Positions 35,566 through 44,943 of a stretch of DNA of 64,000 bases are shown here, piece by piece. Position 1 is the stretch's first letter. Each line of letters opens with the position of its first letter. A program made the position numbers and the translations under genes. The DNA is from CBFGRV01 sp965651265 (GTDB taxonomy: Bacteria; Bacteroidota; Rhodothermia; Rhodothermales; VXPQ01): assembly GCA_965651265.1 (NCBI GenBank), contig CBFGRV010000009.1, positions 1-64,000 of the forward strand, in the 5' to 3' direction. Below the pieces are notes generated by a model that was given only the letters and a program-made list of their open reading frames with translations, had not been told where the DNA came from and made no database searches.

Positions 35566-35901
35566 ATGAAGGATTACTCACTCGGTAGCGTCATCCGTGC
35601 AAGTGCCTTTGGGTTGGTGATAGGAGGACTCGCGGGTTTCACGGTGGGGTTGTTTCTGGCTCCTGAAGAGGGTCAGAAGCTCCGGCGGCGCGTAGCGTAT
35701 CAGCTCGAACACCTGGCCGATCAAATCGGCGCATTCGTCGACCAACTTTCGAATCCGGAAGAAGGGAGCCAGGCGCGTCGCACCGGCGACCAGCTTGTCG
35801 AAGATGCGCGCGAAAAGGCGGAGCGCATTCGGGAGGACATCGACGCCCTGCTCGGCGAAGTGCGAAGCAGCACGGGGCCTCGATCCTCATCTGACTCATA
35901 A
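35566..35901 (+). CDS. YtxH-domain membrane-associated protein
   Basis: 111 residues. One N-terminal membrane segment (IRASAFGLVIGGLAGFTVGL, about 9-28) is followed by FLAPEEGQKLRRR, the YtxH signature, and a long amphipathic helix likely to form a coiled coil. YtxH proteins are linked to general stress in Firmicutes, but their molecular role is unknown. It precedes the yaaA-like gene by 45 bp on the same strand. Confidence 0.8.
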   Translation: MKDYSLGSVIRASAFGLVIGGLAGFTVGLFLAPEEGQKLRRRVAYQLEHLADQIGAFVDQLSNPEEGSQARRTGDQLVEDAREKAERIREDIDALLGEVRSSTGPRSSSDS

Positions 35902-35946
35902 GCTGCCACCTGCTGGTACTCACCAAAGGCCAGATCATCCCCGCGA

Positions 35947-36759
35947 ATGCCGAATTTTGCGATTCTGCTACCTCCGTCGGAGGACACCCAGCCAGGTGGC
36001 AATCCCTTCGCGCCGGATATGTTCGACTACCGAACGTCGAACACCTTCAACTACTTCAATGAGCTCAATCCCGAGCGGCGAAAGCTGATTGGTGCGCTCC
36101 AAAAGGCCATCGAGGACGGCAAGAACCTCGATGCCATCTTTCAGCGAACCGGCGACGAACTTGAGCGCGTCGTGGAGATCAACTCCGAGATCTACCACGC
36201 ACCTCTGATGTCGACGCTCGATCGGTTCAGTCCCGGTGTGATGTACTCGGCCATGGACTTCGCCGGGCTGCCTACGGGCGCTCAGCGTCGTCTACTCGAG
36301 AATGGAATCATTTTCTCCGGTTTGTTCGGCCTCTTGAGGCCCGACGATCTCATCCCGAATCACTTCCTTCCGATGGACGCCGAGCTACCGGAAATCGGAA
36401 AGGTTTCGGAATACTGGCGGCCGATCATCAGCCCGGTCCTCAATCGGGTTCTCCAGGGAGCCTTCGTTTGGAATCTGCTTCCGGAGCCACTGATGAAGGC
36501 GTGGGATGACAATCGATCCTACGAGCGCATGGTACGTGTCAAGTTTCACTCTCAGAAGGATGGCGAGAGGAAAGAGGCCACGGACCAGCTTCCCGTGCTG
36601 CAGGGCAAACTCGTCAACTTCATCGTGCGGGAATCCCTCGAAGATGTTGAGCAGCTGAAGGAATGGCGGCATCCCGAAGGCTATACCTACGACGAAGAGG
36701 CATCCGACGAGGACGTGGATGCGCGTCTAATCAACGTCGTTTTTGTGAAGCGGAGCTGA
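35947..36759 (+). CDS. yaaA: YaaA-family peroxide-stress protein (UPF0246)
   Basis: 270 residues with the family landmarks ILLPPSEDTQPGG at the N-terminus, YSAMDFAGLPTGAQRRLLEN, IFSGLFGLLRPDDLIPNH and GKLVNFIVRESLED. YaaA lowers free iron and limits oxidative DNA damage during peroxide stress in E. coli and binds DNA. The length is typical. Its last 29 bp overlap the end of coaX on the other strand. Confidence 0.85.
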   Translation: MPNFAILLPPSEDTQPGGNPFAPDMFDYRTSNTFNYFNELNPERRKLIGALQKAIEDGKNLDAIFQRTGDELERVVEINSEIYHAPLMSTLDRFSPGVMYSAMDFAGLPTGAQRRLLENGIIFSGLFGLLRPDDLIPNHFLPMDAELPEIGKVSEYWRPIISPVLNRVLQGAFVWNLLPEPLMKAWDDNRSYERMVRVKFHSQKDGERKEATDQLPVLQGKLVNFIVRESLEDVEQLKEWRHPEGYTYDEEASDEDVDARLINVVFVKRS

Positions 36760-37516
36760 GGTCGCCTTCGTAGTTCATCTCCCCGATCGCTCGAGCCCCT
36801 TCCAGAACCAGATTCGGTTCGAACGCATCGATGCGCTCCAGATGGCCCCGCAGTGAGGGGCCCCAGCCACCCGTCACTACCACGGCCGGCGATTCGCCAA
36901 GCTGTTCCGAGATTCGACGGAGCATGCCCTGGACGCTGTCAATGAACCCGAGTAGAACGCCCGCCTGAATGGCTTCCCTGGTCGTACGTCCAATCGGCGT
37001 TTCGGGCACGTCGAGGGGAACGTCCGGGAGCTGAGCCGTCTCCGTGTTGAGGGCTCGCTGCATCAGCGCTGGACCGGGCGCGATGGTGCCGCCCAGGTAC
37101 GTACCGTCCTTTGTGACGACCTCGCACGTGACGGCCGTTCCTGCGTCGACGGCGACTACGCCTCGTCGTCCGGGATGGCCATGGCGCAGCCAGGCTCCTG
37201 CTGCGGCCGCAATCCGGTCGGCTCCCAGGGTCTCGGGAGTCTGGTAGGCAATGCGAAAAGGCAACCGCACGGCGTGATGGACCATCTGGATCGGCACGCC
37301 GTGCGATTCGAGGACCTGAACGACGTGGTGCGCCGCATTCGGGACGACGGAAGCGATGGAAGCCCACGCCACGGTCTCTCGGGTGACGACGTTCTCGATG
37401 AGAGCTGTCGTCTCGGACGACGAGAGGCCGGCGCGCTCAGATCGGACGAGTTTCGATCCGTTGTAGAGGCCCATCTTCAGGGCGCTATTCCCGATGTCGA
37501 AGGCGAGCTGCATCAT
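36731..37516 (-). CDS. coaX: Type III pantothenate kinase
   Basis: 261 residues. The three motifs are present: FDIGNSALKMGLY (phosphate loop), TLGADRIAAAAGA (pantothenate site) and VVAVDAGTAVTCEVV (D-x-G-T). CoaX phosphorylates pantothenate, the first step of coenzyme A synthesis, needs a monovalent cation and is not feedback-inhibited by CoA. The start ATG overlaps the birA stop (ATGA), so the two are translationally coupled, a common arrangement. Confidence 0.93.
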   Translation of the reverse strand: MMQLAFDIGNSALKMGLYNGSKLVRSERAGLSSSETTALIENVVTRETVAWASIASVVPNAAHHVVQVLESHGVPIQMVHHAVRLPFRIAYQTPETLGADRIAAAAGAWLRHGHPGRRGVVAVDAGTAVTCEVVTKDGTYLGGTIAPGPALMQRALNTETAQLPDVPLDVPETPIGRTTREAIQAGVLLGFIDSVQGMLRRISEQLGESPAVVVTGGWGPSLRGHLERIDAFEPNLVLEGARAIGEMNYEGDLSSASQKRR

Positions 37517-38328
37517 TTCCCGACGCTCGTGACTTCGCCGGCATGAAAGATGCGCGGCCCACCATCCGTTTCGAGCACCAGCCCGCCTCCCTCGTCGATA
37601 CCCACTGCGACACCCTGAACGGCGCCGTCCCGAACCGATAGACGAAACCTCACAGGCTTGCCCAGATCGGGCATCCGGGCCATATAGTCGCGCCGGACAT
37701 TGCGCGGACTTGTGTGCACGTCGCCGAGGCGCCGCTCCAGATGGGCACAGACGACGGCGAGCAGGTGCGCTCGATCCATCCTCCGGCCGGCTTCCAGGAG
37801 GATCGAAGTAGCCTGATCGGAAAGCTCAAGAGGGAAATCGGCTTGATTTACGTTCATTCCGATGCCGAGCACCACGGCCTGCCGCGAATTCGTCAAGGTG
37901 CCGGCGAGGGATGATTCCAGCAGCATCCCACAGCACTTCTTGCCCGAAAGCAACACATCATTGGGCCATTTGATGGTGGATCGAATGGGCGATGCCACCT
38001 CCTCGATGGCCTCGGCCACGGCCAAAGAAGCGGCAATGATAAGGAGGCCGAATCTGTCCGGCGGGCAATCCGGCCGAAGTATGATAGAAAATGTTAAATT
38101 TTGTCCGGCGACCGCTCTCCAGGTTCGGCCAAGCCGACCTCGTCCCTGTGTCTGGTAGTCGGCGATCACCAGGGCGCCGTGCGGCGCGCCCTCTTCGGCC
38201 CATTCGGCGGCGATGGTGTTCGTGGATGTCACCGATTCGAAGACCCGCAGCGGCCGGCCGATTCGTTCTGTGCGGAGGAGGGCTTCAACGCGCCCGAGAT
38301 CGTGGTCCCCGCCATCGAACAAGCTCAT
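37513..38328 (-). CDS. birA: Biotin--[acetyl-CoA-carboxylase] ligase
   Basis: 271 residues from the ATG at 38328; an in-frame ATG 11 codons earlier is possible. The catalytic domain is complete: ESVTSTNTIAAEWA, the biotinyl-adenylate loop QTQGRGRLGRTWRA, KWPNDVLLSGKKCCGMLLES, GIGMNVNQ, and a C-terminal SH3-like domain. It activates biotin with ATP and joins it to the carboxyl-carrier protein. It has no N-terminal helix-turn-helix, so it is a monofunctional ligase and not a repressor. Confidence 0.92.
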   Translation of the reverse strand: MSLFDGGDHDLGRVEALLRTERIGRPLRVFESVTSTNTIAAEWAEEGAPHGALVIADYQTQGRGRLGRTWRAVAGQNLTFSIILRPDCPPDRFGLLIIAASLAVAEAIEEVASPIRSTIKWPNDVLLSGKKCCGMLLESSLAGTLTNSRQAVVLGIGMNVNQADFPLELSDQATSILLEAGRRMDRAHLLAVVCAHLERRLGDVHTSPRNVRRDYMARMPDLGKPVRFRLSVRDGAVQGVAVGIDEGGGLVLETDGGPRIFHAGEVTSVGK

Positions 38329-38492
38329 TGAATTGCCCACTGTGTCATCCTGAGGTCGCAAGTGGATTCAAAAATGAACGCTTTCCGGTCCTGTAACGGC
38401 AGGGCACGGCGATTCGGATCCGTGGAACGATCTTTGTCCTGATCCGGCCAGGAATGCACTTCAATCGATTAGCTCCCAAGAGGTTTGTCTCA

Positions 38493-39176
38493 ATGATCGC
38501 CAGAACGTTCGTTCTTGGTCTTCTGGCGCTGCTGTTCGCGCTTACGGGAGCTCCTGATTCTTCGGCGCAAGACCGGCGCCCGCCTCGGCTGGATATCGAA
38601 TTTCATCGGGCCGAGAGGGCATGGCGCAGTGGTGCGAGCGTTCTCGAAGCAAAGATACGCGTGGATCGTGTGCTCGACGAGGTGCCTGCCGATGCGGAGG
38701 CCCGCAAGCTACGGGCTCAGATCCTCATGTCGATGGACCGCCCCGAGGAGGCACTGGCGGATGCTCGCAAGGCTGTCCAGGCTCGTCCTCAAGACGGTGA
38801 AGCCTACCTCGTGCTCAGCGAAGCCGCCCGCATGAACGGCGATACCTATCTCGCTATCGAGGCGCTGGATGCGGCCGCCGAGCGCGTGCTCGAGGATGCC
38901 GATTTCCACGTCCGTCTATCCTGGAACGCCTTGCTTCTGGGCCAGCTCGATCGCGCCGAGGCCTTTGCCCGCATCGCACTCGCACTCGCTCCCTCGCGTG
39001 CTCCTGCCTACTATCAGCTTGCGCGCGTTTTCGTACAGAAGAATCAGCTTGACGATGCCGCGGCGGTCTTGTCGAGAGGATTGAGAGGCGACGTTCTCGA
39101 TCCGACCACCATCCGGAACGATTCCACGCTATCGCGCCTCGCGGGCCACGAAAGCCTCGTCGATTTGATCCGATGA
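38493..39176 (+). CDS. Exported tetratricopeptide-repeat protein
   Basis: 227 residues from the ATG at 38493, preferred because AAGAGG lies 8 nt before it and a clean signal peptide follows (IARTFVLGLLALLFAL... ending SSAQ). TPR units are visible at AEARKLRAQILMSMDRPEEA, GEAYLVLSEAARMNGDTYLA, FHVRLSWNALLLGQLDRAEA and APAYYQLARVFVQKNQLDDA. It probably holds proteins together in the periplasm; the partner is unknown. Its 3' end overlaps the convergent lipoprotein gene by 48 bp. Confidence 0.75.
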   Translation: MIARTFVLGLLALLFALTGAPDSSAQDRRPPRLDIEFHRAERAWRSGASVLEAKIRVDRVLDEVPADAEARKLRAQILMSMDRPEEALADARKAVQARPQDGEAYLVLSEAARMNGDTYLAIEALDAAAERVLEDADFHVRLSWNALLLGQLDRAEAFARIALALAPSRAPAYYQLARVFVQKNQLDDAAAVLSRGLRGDVLDPTTIRNDSTLSRLAGHESLVDLIR

Positions 39177-40043
39177 CACGGTGGTAGTGCGCATCCCCGT
39201 GCCGGAAAGCCGCACATCCGAATATTTCGTCTCCGTCCTGAATCGCTGTAGAGGCCTGAACGGCATGCGGATCCAGGTTTCGACCTCGACCCGTGCAGGG
39301 ATCCAGTTTCCCGAGGCGTCTGGTTGGATGCTCACGAAAACCCGCGTCGCTTCGCGAAACCACAGCGCCGCTTCCCTTCGCTCGAGATATTGCGCAATCT
39401 GGCGCGTCGAACCCTGCTCCAGGTAAAGTTGCGCCCGTCGCAAGGGGTCGCGCTCTCCATGCTCCGGGTGTGCCCGGATGTCGATGACGTCCACCGTGTC
39501 AAATCCAGGGAGGGATCCCACCCTTTTTCGATACACGTAGTTCTCGCGGGTCCGGGGTTCTGCATAAACCGGATCGTCCGGAATGATCTGCATAGGCAGT
39601 TCCCAGGGTCGGGATGCTCCGCCGCTTTCGAATCTCAGTCGCTGCAGGTATCCATAGTCGAAGGTGCCCGACGAATCGGCCACGCGCACAACGATTCGCC
39701 CGTCGCTCACATCCTCCGTGCGGCTCCGCATTGCGATCCGTTGACCCAGGCGGTCAAATTGTTCGGTGACGACCGTGCGCGAGTAGGCAGCATCCCTGAG
39801 TGCGTCAAACGCGGCGAAGATGGTGGAGGCATCCGCTTGCCGGACGAGCGCAAAAATCGAGTCTTGCGCGGACCGGTCAAGATATTCATCCTCCGCCCGG
39901 CTCCCGTCCGCCCCGGCTCCTTCGATATCCCCGTCGAACGAAGGAACCTCTGACCCACCAACGCCGCAACCGGCGAATAGAAACAGGATCACCACAACCC
40001 TCGGAAGGCACAGCCGCAAACCTGATGCGTAGGACGGGCACAT
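39129..40043 (-). CDS. Predicted lipoprotein of unknown function
   Basis: 304 residues from the ATG at 40043, chosen since it places the lipobox FLFAGC about 24 residues in; an upstream start would add an unlikely 24-residue leader. The mature protein has an acidic linker (SFDGDIEGAGADGSRAED), a helical region and a beta-rich second half (DGRIVVRVADSSGTFDYGYL, YVYRKRVGSLPGFDTVDVID, VEVETWIRMPFRPLQRF). The latter could resemble LolA/LolB-type lipid-binding folds, but this is only an impression. It is divergent from the inositol monophosphatase gene. Confidence 0.65.
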   Translation of the reverse strand: MCPSYASGLRLCLPRVVVILFLFAGCGVGGSEVPSFDGDIEGAGADGSRAEDEYLDRSAQDSIFALVRQADASTIFAAFDALRDAAYSRTVVTEQFDRLGQRIAMRSRTEDVSDGRIVVRVADSSGTFDYGYLQRLRFESGGASRPWELPMQIIPDDPVYAEPRTRENYVYRKRVGSLPGFDTVDVIDIRAHPEHGERDPLRRAQLYLEQGSTRQIAQYLERREAALWFREATRVFVSIQPDASGNWIPARVEVETWIRMPFRPLQRFRTETKYSDVRLSGTGMRTTTVSSDQIDEAFVAREAR

Positions 40044-40116
40044 TCTTGTTGGATGTTCTCTACTCGACTTTCTGGCCGTCGTAATTGACCCGCCACCATC
40101 TAGACGGAATCCCACA

Positions 40117-40941
40117 GTGTCCCAGGAATTTACCGGCCCCTACCACGAGGAACTTAGCGTAGCTATACGCGCGGCGCGCGAAGCGGGCGAGATCATTCGC
40201 CGACGTGCAGGCAGGATAGGAAGCGATGACGTACGGGCAAAGGGTTTCAACGACCTCGTGACTATCGTGGATGAGGAAGTCCAGGAGCATATCATACGCA
40301 CCCTCACCGAGACGTTTCCAGGCTCCCGTATCCTCGCCGAGGAGGGCCAGGCCTCGTCACTTGTCGCCGGGGATGGCTATCTGTGGATCATCGACCCGAT
40401 CGACGGAACGACGAATTTTACACACGGTGTGCCACCTTACGCCGTGAGCATCGCGCTGCACGATGGCAACGATCTGGCCGTGGCCGTCGTACTCGACGCG
40501 GCCCACGGCGAGCTTTTCACCGCCACGAGAGGTGGTGGACTTTTTCTGAACGGAGAGCGGCAACGAGTGAGCGACACGGACCGGCTGCAAGATAGTCTCA
40601 TCACGACCGGATTCCCGTATCGGGAGATGGCCCATCTCGAAGTCTATCTGGGCGTACTTGGAGAGTTCATGCGACGCACGCGCGGGGTACGCAGACCGGG
40701 TTCCGCGGCCATCGACCTGGCGTACGTGGCCGTCGGTCGATTCGATGGCTTTTTCGAGACGGGCCTGAATCCCTGGGACGTGGCCGCCGGCATACTGCTA
40801 ATCGAGGAGGGCGGCGGCCGCGCCACAGACTACATGGATCGTGAGCGCCCGATCTTCGAGAAGCAGATCGTGGCCTCCAATGGACGCATCCACGAGGAAA
40901 TGCTTGCCGTGCTCGAGCCCATGAAGGATATCCGTCTGTAG
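40117..40941 (+). CDS. Inositol monophosphatase family protein
   Basis: 274 residues from a GTG start. Metal- and substrate-binding motifs are intact: DLVTIVDEEVQ, AEEGQ, WIIDPIDGTTNFTHG (D-P-I-D-G-T) and NPWDVAAGILLIEEGGGRA. Such enzymes use magnesium to remove phosphate from inositol-1-phosphate, and in bacteria also act on 3'(2')-phosphoadenosine 5'-phosphate (PAP) or related sugar phosphates. The PAP role would be of interest given the sulfotransferase-like gene at 27216, but nothing here decides it. It precedes fabI by 69 bp. Confidence 0.9.
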   Translation: MSQEFTGPYHEELSVAIRAAREAGEIIRRRAGRIGSDDVRAKGFNDLVTIVDEEVQEHIIRTLTETFPGSRILAEEGQASSLVAGDGYLWIIDPIDGTTNFTHGVPPYAVSIALHDGNDLAVAVVLDAAHGELFTATRGGGLFLNGERQRVSDTDRLQDSLITTGFPYREMAHLEVYLGVLGEFMRRTRGVRRPGSAAIDLAYVAVGRFDGFFETGLNPWDVAAGILLIEEGGGRATDYMDRERPIFEKQIVASNGRIHEEMLAVLEPMKDIRL

Positions 40942-41010
40942 GTAGCAGATCCCACTTTGGATTGCTAGTTTTGGGCCACTCCACGCTGACCGAACGACTT
41001 GGACGACGAC

Positions 41011-41850
41011 ATGGCATTACCGGGCGCTGGCCTTCTAAAAGATAAGACGGGTATCATTTTCGGTGCTCTGAATGAGTCCAGTATCGCCTGGGCCATCGCC
41101 GAGGCCGCTCATCGGGAGGGGGCTCGGTTCGCGCTCTCGAACGCGCCCGTGGCCCGGCGGCTGGGGACCGTCGACAAGCTGGCGGAAACGACCGGCAGCC
41201 CCATCTTCTGGGCCGATGCCACGAGCGACGACGAGCTCCGCAAGCTGTTCGAGGATGTCAAGGCGGAGTTCGACGGCATCGACTTCATCGTGCATTCGAT
41301 CGGTATGGGTGTCAATGTGCGAAAGGATCGGCCGTACGAGGATCTGAATTACGATTGGTATCACAAGACGCTCGACATCTCGGCCATCAGCCTCCACCGC
41401 ATCGTCCACCACGCCCTGGAGGCCGGTATCCTCAATGAAGGCGGATCGATTATTGCTTTGACCTATATCGGCGCGCAGCGCGTCTTCTCGAAGTACTCGG
41501 AGATGGGGGATGCGAAGGCGTTACTCGAGAGCATCGTCCGAGCATTCGGCTACCGCCTCGGGCGAAAGAAAATTCGGATAAACTCGATTTCGCAGAGCCC
41601 GACGCGGACCGTTGCGGGCTCCGGAATTGCCGGGTTCGACGCCATGTTCGAGTTCGCCGATAGGATTGCACCACTCGGGAATGCGGACGCTCAGAGTTGC
41701 GCCGACTACGCCGTGACCTTACTCAGCGATTACACTCGGATGGTTACCATGCAGAACCTCTACCACGATGGAGGATTCAGCACGATGGGTATCTCGGACA
41801 CCCTGATCGAAGATCTGGCGAGTTCGCTGGGTGGCTCAGCGGAAAGCTGA
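41011..41850 (+). CDS. fabI: Enoyl-[acyl-carrier-protein] reductase (NADH), FabI
   Basis: 279 residues from the ATG at 41011; a TTG four codons upstream is unlikely. It is a short-chain dehydrogenase with the FabI form of the dinucleotide motif (GIIFGALNESSIAWAIAEA), FIVHSIGMGVN and the catalytic pair in SKYSEMGDAKALLES (Y-x6-K). It reduces the trans-2-enoyl-ACP double bond in the last step of each fatty-acid elongation cycle and is the triclosan target in bacteria. Length and motifs are normal. Confidence 0.93.
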   Translation: MALPGAGLLKDKTGIIFGALNESSIAWAIAEAAHREGARFALSNAPVARRLGTVDKLAETTGSPIFWADATSDDELRKLFEDVKAEFDGIDFIVHSIGMGVNVRKDRPYEDLNYDWYHKTLDISAISLHRIVHHALEAGILNEGGSIIALTYIGAQRVFSKYSEMGDAKALLESIVRAFGYRLGRKKIRINSISQSPTRTVAGSGIAGFDAMFEFADRIAPLGNADAQSCADYAVTLLSDYTRMVTMQNLYHDGGFSTMGISDTLIEDLASSLGGSAES

Positions 41851-41897
41851 TCGGCGTACCCAGGTCACGAGAGCCGCCTTCACTACGATACTTACCG

Positions 41898-42656
41898 ATG
41901 ACCCGATTGTCGGAACTGGTCCTGAAACTCCTGTGCGGATGGATGTTGTGCATGATCCTCGTGCGCACGGCTGCCGCGCAGGCTTCAGACGAGGCCCTGC
42001 CGATCTATTATGCGATCGAGCGTGGCGCGATGATTTATTCGGCGCCGGATACCAAGCGCCCCATGATGGCACTGGAGTTCCGCAAGCCTGTGTTCCTACT
42101 GGACCAGAAAGATGACTGGCTGAAGATCAAGACGGAAGGAGGCGATGTGGGGTATGTACCGGAGAGAAGCGTTTCGAACGTCTGGATCCGCGTATCCAAG
42201 TCCGAGAAGAAACTCTACGTCTACAGGGGAACTGAGTTGATCGAGAAGTTTCCCGCCGATTTCGGCGTGAACGCGTTCGCCAACAAAGAGAAGCGGGGCA
42301 GCGTCCTGGAACCGGACCACTGGCGCACACCGGAGGGCGTTTTTTACATTATTTCCAAGAATCCGAAAAGTGCTTTCTACAAGGCGCTCGTCCTGAACTA
42401 TCCCACGGCTGACGACGCCGAGCGCGGTCGACGTCTCAAACTGATCAGCCAGGCCGAATACGACGCCATTGTGAATGCGGAACGCACATTCCGAATGCCG
42501 CCGATGCATACGGCCCTCGGCGGGTTTATCGAAATTCACGGACATGGCACCGGTGCCGGCGTAAACTGGACGCAGGGCTGCGTGGCCATCCACGACCATC
42601 AGATCGACGAGCTCTGGAAGATCGCGCACGTCGGGACACCCGTTCTGATCGAGTAG
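41898..42656 (+). CDS. L,D-transpeptidase (YkuD) with SH3-like domain
   Basis: 252 residues from the ATG at 41898; upstream in-frame sequence is only the fabI shadow. The signal peptide ends at AAAQ (residue 26). A bacterial SH3-like domain (about 35-92: AIERGAMIYSAPDTKRP, WLKIKTEGGDVGYVPE) precedes the YkuD domain: RVSKSEKKLYVYRG, EIHGHGTGAG and TQGCVAIHDHQID with the catalytic cysteine. It probably makes 3-3 cross-links in peptidoglycan or attaches proteins to it. Confidence 0.88.
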   Translation: MTRLSELVLKLLCGWMLCMILVRTAAAQASDEALPIYYAIERGAMIYSAPDTKRPMMALEFRKPVFLLDQKDDWLKIKTEGGDVGYVPERSVSNVWIRVSKSEKKLYVYRGTELIEKFPADFGVNAFANKEKRGSVLEPDHWRTPEGVFYIISKNPKSAFYKALVLNYPTADDAERGRRLKLISQAEYDAIVNAERTFRMPPMHTALGGFIEIHGHGTGAGVNWTQGCVAIHDHQIDELWKIAHVGTPVLIE

Positions 42657-42719
42657 TGCACGATGGCACTGATCCGTCTGCACATTCTGGCCCTATCTCC
42701 GCTCCGATCGTGAGGGACT

Positions 42720-43328
42720 ATGTCTGATCCGCTAGCGGCAACGACCTACGAATCGAAAAACCACGACAAGCACACTGCCGACAACTGGCTCTACCGAAAG
42801 CACCTTGAGAGCTTCCTGGAAAAGCTGGTCGATATCGTGCGAAATACCGGCTGCTCGACGCTTCTCGATGCGGGATGTGGCGAAGGGTTCGTTGTCGGTT
42901 ACATCTCGAAACGGCTACCGGAGCTGAAGATCACCGGCGTCGACCTGAGCGAAGATGCCATCGAGTATGCAAAGTCGCATTTCGGCGATCATGCGCGGTT
43001 TCGGACGGGAAGCGTCTACAAGCTGCCATTTTCCGACAAATCGTTCGATACCGTGCTATGCAGCGAAGTGCTCGAGCATCTGGACGATCCGAATCGCGCT
43101 GTCGGTGAATTGAAACGAGTGGCACGGCACCATGTCATCATCACGGTGCCCCATGAGCCCTATTTTCAGTGGCTGAACAGCCTCGGTCAGCTGGTTGGTG
43201 TGAGCTCGGACCCCGGTCATGTCAATTTCTGGACGTCGAACACATTTCAGGCCTTCGTCAGGGCCCACTTCCCCGATGCGACGTTCGAATGGAAGCAGTT
43301 GTACCAGATCGCACTCGCAGTCGTCTAG
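42720..43328 (+). CDS. SAM-dependent class I methyltransferase
   Basis: 202 residues. Motif I LLDAGCGEGFVVGYI, motif II GVDLSEDAIEYAK and the post-motif FDTVLCSEVLEHLDDP define the SAM-binding fold of the UbiE/Methyltransf_11 type. The C-terminal part (VPHEPYFQWLNSLGQLVGV) fits small-molecule or glycan methyltransferases. The substrate is unknown and neighbours give no guide. Confidence 0.85.
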   Translation: MSDPLAATTYESKNHDKHTADNWLYRKHLESFLEKLVDIVRNTGCSTLLDAGCGEGFVVGYISKRLPELKITGVDLSEDAIEYAKSHFGDHARFRTGSVYKLPFSDKSFDTVLCSEVLEHLDDPNRAVGELKRVARHHVIITVPHEPYFQWLNSLGQLVGVSSDPGHVNFWTSNTFQAFVRAHFPDATFEWKQLYQIALAVV

Positions 43329-43468
43329 TCTGTGAATCTTCGACTCATCGAGAGCCGTACGATAGACTCGATGCCGCAGTCGGCCGGCCCACACGAGGTC
43401 GCCTCCGGTACATCATGCACAGAATCCGACCGTGTATCCTGAGCGTGGTCGAAGCAAACGGTATAGCG

Positions 43469-44884
43469 ATGAGATTCCGCCCCCTCGTCTCCGTTCTGTT
43501 CAGTCTGTTCCTGCTTGCCGCCGGACTCAGAGTGGCTTCCGCTCTGGCTCAGGAGACGCCTGATAGTCTTGCGCTCCCCATCGCCGGCGAGGGTCCGATA
43601 TACGTCGTGCCGGTCGAAGGGATGATCGATAATGTCCTGGCAAGCTATATCAGCCGTGCGATTTCCGATGCCGAGGCGAACGGCGCGGGATTGATCGTTT
43701 TCCACATCGACACATTCGGCGGACTCGTCGATGCCGCCGACGCTATCCGGAAGTCCATTCTCGATGCCGACCCGACGACGATTGCCTTCATCGACAAGAA
43801 CGCCGCGTCGGCGGGCGCGCTGATTTCATATGCCAATGACCGCATCGTGATGGTGCCGGGTGCGTCGATCGGTGCCGCCACAGTGGTGGAAGGTGCGGGG
43901 GGTGAGGCTGCGCCTGACAAGTACCAGAGCTATATGCGGGGACTAATGCGATCCACCGCCGAGGCGAATGGCCGAGATCCGAGGATTGCGGAGGCCATGG
44001 TCGATCAGGACATCGAGCTAGAAGGGATCTCGCCGGCGGGTCAGGTCCTGACCCTGTCGTCGTCCGAGGCGCTACGGCTTGGCGTGGCGGATGCCGTGCT
44101 CGAGACGGTGGATGAGGTGATCGAGTACGCAGGAGCTTCGGGAGCGCAGATCGTTCAGCATAGCTCGACCCGCACGGAACGGCTGCTTCGCTTTCTCAGC
44201 TCGCCGATCCTGCAATCGCTGCTCATGCTCATGATGATGGGAGGGTTGTACTTCGAGCTCCAAACGCCGGGGGTGGGCTTCGCGGGAGCGATCGCCGCCA
44301 TTGGCGCGACCCTCTTTTTTGCTCCGCATTATATGATGGGGCTTGTGGAGAGCTGGGAACTCGTCCTCTTCGGTATCGGCGTCCTGCTGCTTCTCGCGGA
44401 GATTCTCATCATTCCGGGTTTCGGGGTGGCCGGAATCACGGGCATCATTCTTGTCGTCGGCTCCCTGATGGCGGCGCTTATCGGAAATGTAGGGCTGCAA
44501 TTTCCGTCGAGTGAGTCGGTGGCGTCCGCGGCCATCACTATGGCTATCACTCTCGTCCTGCTCATCGTGATGATCTTTTCCATCGGACGCTACCTCCCGC
44601 GATCTGAGCGTTTCAATCAGCTCGTTTTGTCGCCCGATCTTTCGAGTATAGCCGGATTCACGTCGGCCGATACCATCGAGGCCCTGGTTGGCGCGATCGG
44701 CACGGCGATCACGCCTCTACGGCCTTCGGGCACGGCCGAAATAAACGGGGAGCGCGTGGACGTCATCGCATCCGGAGAGTTCATTCCGGCCGGCAGCGAG
44801 ATTCGCGTGGTCCGCGTGCAGGGCAGCCGGGTCGAGGTTCGGAGTGCGCCTGTATCGTCAACGAGCGAAACCTCACCAACGTAA
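43469..44884 (+). CDS. Long NfeD-family membrane serine protease
   Basis: 471 residues from the ATG at 43469. Order: signal peptide, ClpP-like protease domain (GPIYVVPVEGMIDN, HIDTFGGLVDAADAI, NAASAGALISYANDRI with the nucleophile serine, PGASIGAA), four or five membrane segments (about 235-375) and a C-terminal OB-fold NfeD domain (GAIGTAITPLRPSGTAEING). NfeD proteases cut membrane stomatin/SPFH partners and are linked to membrane microdomain quality control. No SPFH gene is adjacent; a short NfeD gene follows instead. Confidence 0.9.
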   Translation: MRFRPLVSVLFSLFLLAAGLRVASALAQETPDSLALPIAGEGPIYVVPVEGMIDNVLASYISRAISDAEANGAGLIVFHIDTFGGLVDAADAIRKSILDADPTTIAFIDKNAASAGALISYANDRIVMVPGASIGAATVVEGAGGEAAPDKYQSYMRGLMRSTAEANGRDPRIAEAMVDQDIELEGISPAGQVLTLSSSEALRLGVADAVLETVDEVIEYAGASGAQIVQHSSTRTERLLRFLSSPILQSLLMLMMMGGLYFELQTPGVGFAGAIAAIGATLFFAPHYMMGLVESWELVLFGIGVLLLLAEILIIPGFGVAGITGIILVVGSLMAALIGNVGLQFPSSESVASAAITMAITLVLLIVMIFSIGRYLPRSERFNQLVLSPDLSSIAGFTSADTIEALVGAIGTAITPLRPSGTAEINGERVDVIASGEFIPAGSEIRVVRVQGSRVEVRSAPVSSTSETSPT

Positions 44885-44943
44885 TCCGTACACGCTGGCA
44901 CTGACGTCCTTCGGTCGGGGCGCCGAGATACCCTTACTTCTCT